Positions 30,722 to 41,835 of a DNA stretch of 64,000 nucleotides are shown piece after piece. The notes under the pieces are model-generated. The model saw only the letters and a list, made by a program, of their open reading frames with translations. It ran no database searches and was not told the origin of the DNA. The stretch covers positions 19,376,715 through 19,440,714 of the forward strand of contig OX463829.1 of assembly GCA_949825045.1 (NCBI GenBank), given 5' to 3'. Within the stretch, counting starts at the first letter, position 1. Every line of letters begins with the position of its first letter. Source of the stretch: Argyresthia goedartella. Its lineage: Eukaryota; Arthropoda; Insecta; Lepidoptera; Argyresthiidae. A program made the translations under genes and the position numbers.

Positions 30722-32392
30722 TTATAATTATAAAGTTTAAATAATAAATATATACGTATATAATTTTTTCGAAAAAGTGAAAAAAAAAAGTTATGATTTT
30801 TTTTCGGAATAAGTCACTTGACCGATTTCATATAATCCTAAACTTGAACCTAAAGAGTTTGCATCCTCCTTTCGTCCAGTTGATATTGTAATCTAAATGA
30901 CCTACGAGACCTGTATGGACAGGCATAAAACCTACTTCATAATTTCTTTATTGCACAGCAAAAGCAGATATACAGAAAAAGTAAATAAAAGTAGTGCACA
31001 AAGGCGAGCTACTTACTGAGCTTGGATGATGTAAAAGCACATTTTTATAATAATCCATTCGAGAACAATTTACATAAACCTCCTGTATAACCATCATGGC
31101 CGCGTAGTGTACAACACAAGATGCCGCCATCTTTTTCTGCGTCTGTGTGCGTGTGTTTTGAATACTACTTGTTGAAAATTGCTTTTTACGACAACCTAAC
31201 CTCACTATCCTAAAAATACTTATTATCGTTTGTAATGACAATGAAATTGTCTACAAAATGACATAACTTACTCAATAGTCGGGAAATAATATCACTTCAC
31301 AATGCGAAAGAATAAACTTGCCAAACGGCAACATTTCTGTCGAGGTTTTGCCACAACATTTTTCGAAAACAGCATTTTTCGAAAACTATGCTAAGTTTAC
31401 GTATTCTATTTGCACAGGTAGCTTCTATATTTAGTAAAGAACAATAAAACAAAAGGTTTACTTACATTTCCTCTGCTAAATCGAGCAAAAAACACTTTTC
31501 CTTTCTGCGGTTCTCAATTTTCACTGCCAATCCGCGCGCACAAACAATGACGTTCGTTGACAGCTCAAAAATGAATGAAGTTTATGGAATTACGACTGAG
31601 TGAAGGTTTTATTGGCTTCTTTGGTTCGTTCAGATTCATGAGCAAAGAATTGTATACTCTGAGTCGTAGCTATAAATCCCAAAATTAAATAAAACTAGAC
31701 CCAATACCTCTCGGACGGATCCGTCCTTAAGCATCCGAGGGGGGTCGGACGGATCCGGCCTTAGCGTCCCAAGGGTTAATTATTATTTTTTAGTATTTGT
31801 TGTTATAGCGGCAACAGAAATACATCATCTGTGAAAATGTCAACTGTCTAACTGTCACGGTTCACGTGATACAGCTTGGTGACAGAAAGACAGACGGACG
31901 GACAGCGGAGGCGTGGTAATAGGGTCCCGTTTGGTAACCTCGGGTATGGAACCCTAATAAAAGAACAACAGCAGGTTAAAACATCTCAACAACAAACAAT
32001 TTAATATGTACATAAAGCTAATATAAAATGTTATGGCTTACATTGTTAATTTTAGCACTACCAAGACACTCCCCATCTTTGTACAAAGCTGCAAACTGCC
32101 CCTCGGTCAATGCTCGCAACTTATGCACTAAAACTATAGTCAGGCCTTCCGAATTCTTCACTACCCTGCAAGATACCAGAGGTTTAGTGTGTTGAAATCT
32201 GAAGAAGCAATTTAGTACTCCATTCTCTCTGAGGGCCTTGGGCTCACTGTGTATCCAGTGTGGTTGACCCGTGAAACATAAATTATTCCAAAGTGCTGGG
32301 TGTTTTGTTCCTGCCACCTGTAAATGACAATTCCAACTTATATGAAAATATCTAAACCTATTTTTTTTTTTTTATTACTATAGATATTTACA
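30722..32392. repeat. segmental duplication, copy B
   Basis: About 1.67 kb. Starts with the same TATAATTATAAAGTTTAAAT words as copy A and includes a second piggyBac right end with TTAA at about 31776, and the intact trmu last exon. It lacks a short CACGCACTTGAC-type stretch present in copy A. Confidence 0.92.
32018..32317 (-). CDS. trmu: trmu exon 5 (terminal)
   Basis: 300 nt; acceptor CATTTACAG. Encodes [28 protein letters not shown] and [10 protein letters not shown], then TAG at 32018. Part of duplication copy B. Confidence 0.88.
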   Translation of the reverse strand: MAGTKHPALWNNLCFTGQPHWIHSEPKALRENGVLNCFFRFQHTKPLVSCRVVKNSEGLTIVLVHKLRALTEGQFAALYKDGECLGSAKINNVSHNILY

Positions 32393-34435
32393 TAAACATA
32401 ATTTTTTGCCTCTTCTCTACATTGGGCTACTATAGGAGTAGAAGGGTGAAGAAACTCCCACAAATTGATTTTAGATCTTGAGATGATATTGCTTGAGCAA
32501 TAATAATTACAAAATTATAAACAGCGAGTTCTGTGTTGGTTTAGATTAACCTCATACAGTCCTGTCATTTCAGTAATCTCGAACATTCTAGTATCCCTAT
32601 TTAGACAAAGTCGCTTTTACATGGTTTTTAAATTGCTCAAATGGCAGTTTCAAATCGCCAGAGTTATCTTGTTGTAGTAGAGAATGCACAATTTTAGTGT
32701 CCCTCATATAAATAACCGAAATAAAATAAAGAACACAAACCACATAAATATTATTAGTTTCTAGATCTCTTTTGAAAGTAAAGTAAGCTTCTTTATTACT
32801 CTCTAATCCACATCTTTGGCCGACTGTCCAGTGGTGAATGCCATTGTGTTCACCCACCACTTGACCTGTATCTATGTCGATAAATAGGCCCTTTTTGATT
32901 TGGATAAACTGAAACATAAAAAAGAAATACATAAAAATTTGGTATCTGCTCCAGAAAAGAAATAAGGGGTAAGTAAGGGATAAGTTGAACAATATCTCTA
33001 TAGATATTGTTCAACTATATATCCCCACCAACTATATATCCCCACCACTTTCCCTCTCCCAAATTATTGGGAGAGGGAAAGTGGTGGGGACGGTAGGTGG
33101 GAGCTCCCTTGTCCCCCTAGTATAGTTTTTTTGCGAGGAAAGGTGTAGAAATTAAATAAATTATTTAATTTTTAAATTTAAGGTAATATTTACATCATTC
33201 TCGCTACAAAAGTGATATAAAGTAGAGGGAAGGTGGGCGGTACCCCTGGAATTTCCCCTCCGCATAAATCGTAATTATATAAAACCGAGTCTGCAGCACT
33301 AAAAAATGGCACTGAAAATAATCTCAAATTTAAACAAAATTCATTTATATCTCAAAAACTATAAATTTCCCGCAGAAAACTATACTAGAGACAGGGGAGC
33401 TCCAAATAACCCCCCTCCATTAACATAATAATTAAAATTGTGTAAACAATATCTATGGCCAGCCTGTTTCTCAGTCTTTTGACTCGAGGAAATTATGATC
33501 TGACTGAATGCCACCTGATCTATCATGTCCTTGGTAATATTTTATGCTTACTTACATCAGAAATAAAGTCTTGGAATTTTCTCTTTCCTATAAAACATAT
33601 TCCTGTGCTATCCTTCTTTCTTGCCACATTTAGTAGACCTTCTGTTTTTGCAATTTGTCTAACTTCACTCTTTAGCAGGTGAGCTATTGGGAACATACAT
33701 TTTCGTAATGAAAATTGTTTTACTTGTGACAGAAAAAATGTCTGGTCTTTGTGTTTGTCTGATGGCTGCATTAGGCGGACACCTAAAAATTTTAGAAAGG
33801 ATTTCATTTTAAATATGGCTTAATTAGGTGCTTGGAAAATGTAAATCCCAATAGATTTATGATAAGATTCACATGGAAGGATCTGGAAAAGAATGAACGA
33901 GATTTAATAATACCAACCTTCATCTTCTTTATAACGTTCTAGCAACGGGCCAAAAGATGTACTAGCATAATGGCCAGTTGCAATAGCATCAACGCCTAAA
34001 TTATTCCTGCAATGTTCAAAAAAGCTATCAAATTTTATATATCTGTTGCACAAGATATCGGGATTTGGCGTCAGCCCTTTCTCATATTCTTTCAGTAAAA
34101 CGGTAAAGACCTCGTTCCAATATTGCTTTATGAAATGAACTCGATGCAGTGAGATGTGGAGTTTCCGACAAACAAATGTGGCGTCTTCGAAATCTTTCTC
34201 ATCGGAGCAATAACCAGCTTCATAGTTGCTATCCCAGTTCCTCATGAACACGCCTTCGACTTGGTAACCTAAATAAGAGGATATCTTAGTAAAAACACTA
34301 GTAAAAGTTGTTAGAAGTAATAATTGATCCAAACATAACCTCTCACAATTATTGTTTACCTGATCGTCTGAGTAATAGCGCGGCAACAGCACTATCCACT
34401 CCTCCAGAAATACCCAATGCAATTTTCTTGAACAT
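32018..34435 (-). CDS. trmu: trmu / MTU1, mitochondrial tRNA 2-thiouridylase, five exons
   Basis: TRMU adds the 2-thio group to wobble uridine of mitochondrial tRNAs using ATP and a persulfide. Exons: 34435-34360, 34268-33918, 33782-33556, 32908-32741, 32317-32018 (phases 1, 1, 0, 0), 373 residues, near the usual family length. Visible motifs: PP-loop SGGVDS (residues 10-15); TPNPDILCN with the first catalytic Cys (about 99); [23 protein letters not shown] with the second Cys (about 205); the [18 protein letters not shown] domain; and C-terminal [13 protein letters not shown] and [10 protein letters not shown]. All junctions are GT-AG. An ATTAAA lies shortly after the stop on the minus strand. 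The C-terminal [10 protein letters not shown] end could instead be a read-through of a GTAAGC donor. A 5'-terminal mitochondrial targeting peptide is short or absent from the first residues. Confidence 0.92.
32400..32693 (-). mobile_element. non-LTR 3' fragment in trmu intron 4
   Basis: Minus-strand [16 protein letters not shown] and following 3' sequence match the tail at 20604-20893 (shared plus-strand words ACAGTCCTGTCATTT and TTTTAAATTGCTCAAATGGC). Severely 5'-truncated. Confidence 0.75.
32741..32908 (-). CDS. trmu: trmu exon 4
   Basis: 168 nt; acceptor TATGTTTCAG, donor GTG|GTTTGT. Encodes [15 protein letters not shown] and WTVGQRCG. Confidence 0.88.
32983..33016. repeat. perfect hairpin, 15-bp arms
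   Basis: AGTTGAACAATATCT and AGATATTGTTCAACT around a 4-nt loop, in trmu intron 3. Confidence 0.85.
33040..33089. repeat. perfect hairpin, 23-bp arms, 4-nt loop
   Basis: 33040-33062 (CCCCACCACTTTCCCTCTCC...) is exactly complementary to 33067-33089; loop ATTA. Only 24 bp after the preceding hairpin. In trmu intron 3. Confidence 0.9.
33556..33782 (-). CDS. trmu: trmu exon 3
   Basis: 227 nt; acceptor TTTTTAG, donor GAT|GTAAGT. Encodes KDQTFFLSQ and [12 protein letters not shown]. Confidence 0.9.
33918..34268 (-). CDS. trmu: trmu exon 2
   Basis: 351 nt; acceptor TTATTTAG, donor G|GTTGGT. Encodes [18 protein letters not shown] through TPNPDILCN and ATGHYAST. Confidence 0.9.
34360..34435 (-). 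CDS. trmu: trmu exon 1
   Basis: 76 nt; [20 protein letters not shown] with the ATP-binding PP-loop. Donor G|GTAAAC. Confidence 0.88.
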
Positions 34436-34836
34436 ATTTGTGACTTTTTTCTTTCATTTACATAACAGAAGGAATAGAACCTATGTAGTAAAGATTTTAT
34501 TTTATAATTTTTTTGCAATGCAACGCAAAATTGCAAACTTCAAAGTTCACCAACCAAACTTGTCGTAAAGCTACTACTACTAACTACTACTATTAGGTAC
34601 CTACCACTGACTGTCAAATTTATTTGTTTGTCAATGTCAGTGGCACAAAAAAAAATAACACAACACATACAACATTTTTAGTTGGGCAGTTTGGTTGGGT
34701 GGGCTGGGCCCAAGAAATCAATCGAACATTTTGTCTGTGAATTTTAGATGGTGATTTGACAACTTTTGTGTTCGTTGGTTGAGGTTAGCGGATTTTTCTT
34801 GTTGTTCCGGAAGAAATCGAATAATTTAATAAAGCC
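34436..34836. promoter_or_regulatory. shared trmu-psmb2 promoter region
   Basis: 401 bp between the two divergent start codons, the only space for both promoters. A CTACTACTACTAACTACTACTA run is near 34571-34592 and a GGTTGGGTGGGCTGGGCCCA stretch near 34692. No TATA box evident. Bidirectional use is inferred from the head-to-head layout. Confidence 0.6.
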
Positions 34837-34942
34837 ATGTCGAACATCAACTTACAATGCTTACTGGGAATCCAGTGCAACGACTTTGTAATGATAGCTG
34901 CGGATCAAATGACCAGCCACAGTATTATGGTCATGAAAGATG
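34837..34942 (+). CDS. psmb2: psmb2 exon 1
   Basis: 106 nt, ATG at 34837 in context AAAGCCATG, donor G|GTAAGT. Confidence 0.88.
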
Positions 34943-35305
34943 GTAAGTCATCCCTACATCATCATGAACATTTATTTTCCAAAATACCGGTTGGAGTGTA
35001 GATAAGGGGGCGCCAAGGAAAAAAAAACTTAGAATTTTTTGGGGGCTTCCGCCCCCTTATCGACACTCTGACCAAAATACCGCATTCCTTGACGCTGACC
35101 TTTTGTTTTAGATGAGAACAAGATTTACAAAATCTCGGATAGGCTGGTAATGGGTGTGGTGGGTGATTCTGGAGACACGAACCAGTTTGCGGAGTACATT
35201 GCTAAGAACATTCAGTTGTACAAAATGCGCAATGGATACGAGTTGGGGCCCTCCGCTGCTGCGTGCTTCACTCGCCGTAACCTGGCTGAGTCATTGAGAA
35301 GTAAT
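34837..35305 (+). CDS. psmb2: psmb2 / Prosbeta4, proteasome subunit beta-4, first two exons
   Basis: Non-catalytic beta-4 subunit of the 20S proteasome core. Exon 1 34837-34942 ([19 protein letters not shown]... to KD) and exon 2 35112-35305 ([49 protein letters not shown]) give exactly 100 residues, about half of the usual ~200. Junctions are G|GTAAGT, TTTTAG and AAT|GTGAGT. The start aligns with the short N-terminus typical of this subunit, which has no propeptide or Thr1. The remaining exons (expected to begin TPYHVNLLLAGYD-like) were not found up to 64000, so the second intron is very long here, or the gene is broken by the insertions or by assembly. Confidence 0.9.
34989..35073. mobile_element. 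85-bp MITE with 8-bp target duplication (hAT-like)
   Basis: Inside psmb2 intron 1. Ends GGTTGGAGTGTAGATAAGGG and, reversed, GGTCAGAGTGTCGATAAGGG: 24-bp inverted repeats with three mismatches. AAAATACC is duplicated at 34981-34988 and 35074-35081. Eight-base duplications point to the hAT superfamily. Confidence 0.8.
35112..35305 (+). CDS. psmb2: psmb2 exon 2
   Basis: 194 nt, acceptor TTGTTTTAG, donor AAT|GTGAGT; ends in phase 0. Confidence 0.9.
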
Positions 35306-35499
35306 GTGAGTTGAAATAATTGTTACTAAGCAAAAATTCATGCTATTTTGGATTATTGTCTTCAATATAGTACAGACAACTAATTGTATATTTTGAAGTT
35401 ATTTAGGTAAGCTGATGATGAAAGCAGGGACCGGTTTTTTGCTTAGCAAAGTTGTTCAGTGCAAAAGCTGTTCAGTTTGCTTTTTAAGCACTAACTATA
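35306..35499. other. psmb2 intron 2 start, no feature
   Basis: AT-rich; nothing recognised. Confidence 0.4.
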
Positions 35500-36111
35500 T
35501 CATATAGAAATATTGCAGGCAACTGCTTCTAGTTGTTGCCGAGGTGTAGTGTTTAAAGCGTTCAGCTGACCGTACCCTTTATTTGCTTGGAATGTTGTTG
35601 ATGCGGCCGCTATGGCTAGTTTTAAAAACTTAATTGGGCATAGCGGTAGGATCATTATTTTTGATGAAATCATCATTATAATACGGATTAATTTGGTCCT
35701 CGGCATATATATCCACATTATGTTCTGTAAAATCGTTGACCCTACTATCTTGGTTCATAGTATTGAGTGCTACAGCCTGAACAAGAGGTTGCTGTATAAC
35801 TTGTTCAGTATGGCCGAATTGATCTACAGATAAATTGTGTAGCAGAGGCATTAACTCTGTTTGTCGGCGTAAGAAACAAGCTTCAGCTGTTTCGCCCTCT
35901 TGAATAAGTTAACTTTCATTGTGAAAAGGAATGTGACAGACAATCAGATTGTAAAAAAAATCTTCTCGGTCACTGATTCATGATATCCCATTTCAATGTC
36001 ACAGTCATCATCATTCCAAAATGTACTTGATACGGTTTCGTAGCGAACAGCAAATTCAGTCAAACTTTTCTCTTCTAGGTAAACATCCGTTTCAACATTC
36101 GCAATAGTCTA
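35500..36111 (-). mobile_element. Helitron-like protein fragment (broken)
   Basis: Minus-strand text VETDVYLEEKSLTEFAVRYE (36080-36020), an acidic WNDDDCDIEMGYHES stretch, and RRQTELMPLLHNLSVDQFG with IQQPLVQAVALNTMNQDSRV (35870-35720) resembles Helitron helicase-like polyproteins. Frameshifts and a stop interrupt it. Neither terminus of a Helitron was found. Confidence 0.5.
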
Positions 36112-36720
36112 TAACCTCCTGCAGCCCAAGTATTTTTCTTTATCTAAGAAGTAACGCCCGCGGTCCACTGTAAATGACAAAAGCTGCCCTGAGCCTTGCA
36201 GCCCAAGGTGCTATTAACTTATTTTAGTACATTAATGTGATGGTAATTTTTTTTTTACATTTTTTCATGATTATAGGATTGTGAAAGGACATGTTTTTGT
36301 AAAATATATATGAAAATAATCGGTTCTTTTAAATGGACATTGGGCGTTTATTGCGTATATTGAACTGATCTATTTGTCTATCTGAAAGGACAAAGGGACG
36401 TTATAAAGTATACAAATTAGTATGAAATAAACCAACTATATTTAATAATTCTTACAACGAAGGGCACTTAGTATCAATAGGCACATAATATTTCGGAGAT
36501 CAACAATAGCTCTTAACATAATTAAGCAACAGTCTTTTCAATTTTTACTATTTTGCAGTCCCTTTCATTAGTAACTACCTACTTAAAAACCCAAATAAAC
36601 TCTAAAAATAAACAATAAAATAAGCTATTAAAATAAACAATATCTTCTTTTAAATCAAACAATAACAAAAAATATGGAGTCCTGAATTGATGTAAGATTG
36701 TACCTACTACCTATTACTAC

Positions 36721-38233
36721 TTATTCTTCAGAATGAAAGGCTTCAAAACAATTTCGTTGTTTTGTAAGACACAATCTTATATTACAAGATTTACAAATAA
36801 AATAAGTCTTATTTGTGTGACAGCGCCTGCACCTGCCTTGTTTATCTGCAAATATAGGCAAATGTTTAGCATGAGTCAGTCTTTGTAGTTTTGTGGGTAC
36901 CTGCATACTAGGCATCCCTCTACATCTCTTTCTGGTCCCAGGAGACGCCTCAACAACCTCGTCCAATTCATCATTGTGTGTTCCCTGAAGATATTTTTCA
37001 ATTAAAATTTTTCCCAGGTTGATTTTATACTGTCTCAACTGGTCAATTTTTTTGTGGTTTTTTGCTGTTTGATCTTTGTACAGTAACCAAGAATTGGATA
37101 CAGCTAGATCAATCATGTGAGCAATGAATCGCTGTGTCCACTTCTTGCTTCTATATCTGTTAGGGCATACCGCAAGAAGTCGGTCTGCTAAGTCTACACC
37201 GCCCATATTTTTATTGTAGTTTTTAATCACTCTTGGTCGGTTTATGGTGATATACTTCTTTTGAGTTTTGCACCAACGTAGACACTGGTCTTCCTCTTCT
37301 TTGGCCTCTACTGATGATATCATAATAACTGGTTTATTATCATACCATTTGGTGATAGCTATTTTATTATCATTCTTGACAACAACATGACTGCTGCCTC
37401 GTCCTGCCCTCTTGAGATCTTTATCAGGCTTCAGTAATGTTCGAACATCTCCAGGTATGCAGTTCTTCATCAGAGTGCCTGAACAACCTATACCTTTTTT
37501 ATCAATTTCAACGACAAGATTCTCACTTGTAAAGTATCGGTCACAGTACACGACATGTCCTGGCACCATAGCTTCAATTAAAGTCAGGACAGCCTTTTCG
37601 CCGAGGCCAAAATTGGTACCATCATAGTTGTGATATGTACTAGCTCCTTCATAAATGTGGAAGTCACAAATCATTCCGTTTGTGTTGGCTAAAACAAACG
37701 CTTTGATACCCACTGGATTTGGCTTCCCTGGACAATATATCCGTACTCCGCATGCCCCAGTAAACAGAATAATCATCTCGTCGATGGAAACATACTGCTC
37801 ATTCTTTTGTTTACGGCAAACAGACTGCATTTTTGTTATGACTGGGCGAACTTTCCAAAGTTTGACTTCATATCAGCTGTTATGTCTTGATCAAAAACTA
37901 CTTTCAGTGAATTGCGAAGAATTAAAAATCTGTTCCGGGCCTTGTTATCAGCGATGATATTTATTCATCCAGTACATTCTTAAAGAGGGATAACTAACAC
38001 TTGCCATCACCAAACAAATGCCTATGTACACATAGAACTCTTCGACAGTCAATTGTAGGCTTTGGCCCGTTTTGAAAACAGCAGTTTGGTTAGTTTTCTC
38101 AACCATCAGGCAAATTAACTCCTCGTCAAAGTACTGAAAAAATAAACTTGCTTTGTCAAATTCTTCAGTGTCCTGAGGCAAGTATGACGGCTCTGACAAA
38201 TTAAGAGCTTTAGGAGTAAAATGTTTTACCGTC
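36721..38233 (-). pseudogene. piggyBac-2 transposase, C-terminal part (broken)
   Basis: Minus strand. From the BEL insertion point (38233) the frame reads VKHFTPKALNLSEPSYLPQD and continues to SLRMYWMNKY. Two frame changes follow (about 37960 and 37870), then a 369-residue frame 37830-36721: YVSIDEMIILFTG (first Asp), VVYCDRYFTS (second Asp), YNKNMGGVDLADRL (third Asp), and a Cys-rich end (CRRCHTNKTYFICKSCNIRL) like the piggyBac RING-type finger. All three catalytic Asp are kept, unlike piggyBac-1; frame changes and the BEL insertion inactivate it. Confidence 0.88.
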
Positions 38234-38825
38234 TGTTTAATATTTATGCGTCGGAAACGCACCGGTTTTTTGTTGCGCGAATCGATCGCGAGTAATCGAG
38301 ACATCACTAGCGGAAACGGACCGCAGATGTCACTCGTACCGGAACGAGATGTAAAAATTGGAGGTTATTTTACCTCTTGGTTTTGTCTCATCGGGAGAAT
38401 AACATGGCGGCTCGGGCCCCATGGCATTGATGGTATTTCGGTGTACCAATTATCATACAGGCATCGGGCCTGGTCAGAGTGTAAATCTGCATCGTCGGGA
38501 AATAAGTAGATTCACGTCATCGGTTGAGTGATTCGTGGTGAAGGTTGAAGTTGTACGGTCTCCAACTCGTCGTATCGGTAGCGGCGACTCCACGTGTCGG
38601 CAGCAGCACGCCGGCGAACAGCGTCGGGCAGCAACGATAGTGATTCGACTCCTATCCTATCCCAAACTGTGCCCCTTTCCCGAATTCCCGTCTCGAATCG
38701 AGCTTTCGATTTCCTGTCTACGGAGACAAAGGTCAGTAAAAATTCATCAATTCTTTTCTCTCACGTGGCAAAGGCACATCCCCCTCAGGATTCCCCGCCG
38801 TTCGGTAGGCGTGGGAAAATCAACA
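38234..38825 (+). repeat. BEL-1 5' LTR
   Basis: 592 bp. Same length as the 3' LTR. A diverged solo copy is at 59397-59953. Confidence 0.93.
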
Positions 38826-38828
38826 TTT

Positions 38829-38848
38829 TGGTAGCAGAGCGTGGTTTC
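38829..38848 (+). promoter_or_regulatory. BEL-1 primer-binding site
   Basis: TGGTAGCAGAGCGTGGTTTC three bases after the LTR. BEL-2 has TGGTAGCTAGAGCGTGG at the same place on its own strand, which supports the call. Confidence 0.65.
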
Positions 38849-39504
38849 CTAGTGGGAAATCATCGATTCACGGTAGGGTTGCCTTTGTCACATTGTAGTT
38901 GGGAGAAAAGAATATCCCAGATTGGCTCAAGTCGGCAATGAGTCTGTGGTCGGTATACCACGATTAAAGTTCATTTTCGGTAAGTGAAAGTATAAGTGCC
39001 AATTTAGTTAACAGTTGTTATAAATTTGTAGTCGGAAACTACTGTTTGTGCGCTAAAGGATTGAACGGTCATTCTGCGAAGCCTAGATTGTATTACTTAC
39101 GGTGGAACGTCGGGTTCTGTAGTCCTACAGTGTTATTTCGGTTTACACAGCAGGGTCGGGCTATTTAAGGGGTATTAAGCTGATTTGCCGACCTCAAAGG
39201 AAGTGTGGTTCATAAGAAGCCACTTATTATTTTGTATTGTTTTCATAATCAAGTTTTGTGGGTTATTTTTGTATTGTGTTTTATGGTGGCATTCTCTAAT
39301 TGATTTAGAGTATATATTTATAAGGTGTGTGTCCACAGGGCGACCATATTAAATATTGTTTAGGATTTAATTGTTTAGTGGTTGCCTTGGGTTTTACAAC
39401 TTAGTTTTAATTTCTGTGCCCAGCGCTGACGGGAAAGTGCTGGTATCTGGCTGTGCTTAGTTCGGCAGTGAAGCATAGGACCAGGAACAATTAAATCGGT
39501 AACC

Positions 39505-41309
39505 ATGGCACCTTCGCCCTTGACGGTACTGCGATATGGTGTCCGTGAGGAGATGAGATGGCTCGCCCATACTCACAAGTATGTGGAGCAACCCGACATG
39601 GACGATGTCCTGCTCAAGCGTGTGGAGGATGCAATGACACGCGTCGGGAAGGTGTGTCGGCTGGCTGCCGAGGCTGAAGCCCTCGGGCTTACGGATGAGG
39701 CCTCGGTGGCTGCAGTGAGGCAGCTCTGCGGGGATGCTGACCAAGCGATGGAGTGCTTGGGCGACATCGAGCGTCGCGCCGAAAAAATTAAGCGGTCGCG
39801 TCGGGATGACCGCGGGGAGGGTAGCGGAGACCCCCCCCCCCTAAGGGTGTGGTTGGACGGCTTCCACACCTGGAGATTCCGGCCTTCGGTGGGGCAATTG
39901 ATGAGTGGCCGGCATTCATCAATTTGTTCGATAGCCTGGTCCACGGTCGGGACGACCTGGACAGCGCCTACAAGTTGGCCTAGCTATTGATGGCACTGCG
40001 GGGTGAACCGAAGGAGTTGGTCGGTCACCTAACGGTTACGGCGGGCAATTATGAGATTGCCCGGGTCATATTGTTTAACCGTTACCAACACAAAAGGCGG
40101 TTGGTTGATGCGCAGCTGGGGAAGCTGTTCAGCATCCCAAGAGTAACCCGGGATGTTGACATCCGGGTACAGGTGCTCAACCCTGTGCTGGTGGCCACTA
40201 AGGCCCTTCAGAACCTTGGTCTGCCGGTAGACCAATGGTCATATATTGTGTTATATATGGTTTTGTCACGGTTGCCTGCAGCTGTTCAAAGTCGGTTTGA
40301 ACAGCTGCATGGGGGCAGTAGCTCGGAACTGCCCACGCTCGTCCAATTAACGGAGTTTTTGGAGGGTGAATGCAGGCGATGCGACACCATGGATTCGGAG
40401 GCCAGTGTGCAGCGCCAACCCGCGCGGATGCGGGAGGGGCCGCGCCCCCAACCCCCACGGGGGGGTGGTCGGTCAAAACAATTTGGCGTTTTGAGTGCCG
40501 CGCCGTCGGGTGACGGCTGTGTGCACTGCGACAGCGCCGGTCATGAGGTGACCAGTTGCGCCAACTTTAAGGCGCTCGGTGTGGCTGCCCGCAGGAAGGT
40601 GGTCTTCCGCCACCGATTGTGTTTCGGTTGTTTGGGGCCGCACCCGCTGAGCGAGTGCTCACGGGCGTCACCCTGTGAGGGCTGCGGTGGCAGGCACCAC
40701 GTCGTGTTGTGCCTGAACCGGTCAGGCCCATCGGACGGTCACCAGGGCCGGACTCAGGTTGGTCGGTCACAGGGCCCAACCAGGGACGGACCCAGTCCCC
40801 CTCCGGGCAACGGGAGTCACCAACGGGGTGACTGGGGTACCCGCGGACGGGACCCCCCCCGAGGGGAAGGGGGCAGCGCGGGGGTTAACAGGCGGGATAG
40901 CCGGGGTTCGGTCGCCGCTGTCCAGGGCCAGCGAGGACTTCGGGCCGCTGGCTCACCGCGTGTTACGGGCGGGTGTCAGATGGCACCTATGAGTGGCGCG
41001 AAGGCTGGGAGCCCACCACCTTCTGCGCCACCCTGCCCGTCGCTCTGGGAGGCGAACAGTCGGATGTCGCCCCCATTCCTAGAGCGCCCCAGGTTGGATC
41101 CGCTCTCCCCCCTCCATCCACGGTGGCCACCGGGCACACCGTTCACAGTCCGGTATGGTCGGGTACCGGGACAGCGAGGGGCCTATTATGCGGGTTGGGA
41201 CCCCCTAATGTACATGCGGTCTGATATGCCACCGGTGGCATATCAGCAGCCGAGTTACCAGGCCGACGGAGGTCTGAGCGGGTTCGGATCCCGCGGGGGT
41301 TCCCGCTAG
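39505..41309 (+). pseudogene. BEL-1 gag, frameshifted
   Basis: ATG at 39505. The first frame (to about 39830) is helical N-terminal gag; a run of 11 C (39831-39841) shifts it, and a TAG at about 39980 precedes the second frame (39987-41309). The latter holds LRGEPKELVGHLTV and RLVDAQLGKLFSIP, as in BEL-2 gag, then three CxxC knuckles: CVHCDSAGHEVTSC, CFGCLGPHPLSEC, CEGCGGRHHVVLC. The C-terminal third is low-complexity Gly/Pro/Arg. Confidence 0.85.
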
Positions 41310-41354
41310 GGACACGCCGCCCACTTACAGGGTGCCGCCACTCCACAGACGGTC

Positions 41355-41835
41355 ATGCTCCCCACCGCCTCGGTGATAGCGTGGAGTTCGGACGGCAAAT
41401 CTTGTGTAGCACGAGCACTATTGGACTCGGGGGCCCAGGGGTGCTTAGTCTCGTGCAACCTTGTAAGACGGTTGGGCATTTCGGTAAGGGAGTACCCACA
41501 TTCCATTCGGGGAATTGGGAACACGGAAGTCGGTTTCGTTAAGGGAGTATGTCGGATTACTCTCTCGTCACGGGTGGATTCATCGGTGAATCTGACGGTC
41601 ACGGCATTAGTCATGCCTAATGTGATGGGCTCACACCCTCACGTACGGTTGTCGCCGTCGGTGCGACAGTTGGTCGCTGGGTTGTCACTGGCAGACCCGG
41701 AGTTCGATATTCCGGGCCCAGTAGACATTTTGTTGGGTGTCGATGCCTTGGGATACCTGTTAGTGCCAGGTGTCCACGTGTTGCAGGCGACTGGTCTGGT
41801 TTCGGTCAACACCAGACTGGGCCATGCGGTAATGG
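41355..41835 (+). CDS. BEL-1 protease region
   Basis: Aspartic protease-like signature ALLDSGAQGCLVS early in the frame and DILLGVDALG later. The frame runs into the inserted element at 41836 and stops a few codons on. In BEL-2 the same region continues directly into the RT. Confidence 0.82.

Noticed and set aside
29255..31241. Duplicated 97-residue frames as a host gene pair
   Set aside because: They lie in the duplicated piggyBac right end; the duplication explains both copies. Only a possible first transposase exon is kept.
39573..40476. Minus-strand frames opposite BEL-1 gag
   Set aside because: Antisense shadows of gag; the plus strand carries zinc knuckles and matches BEL-2.
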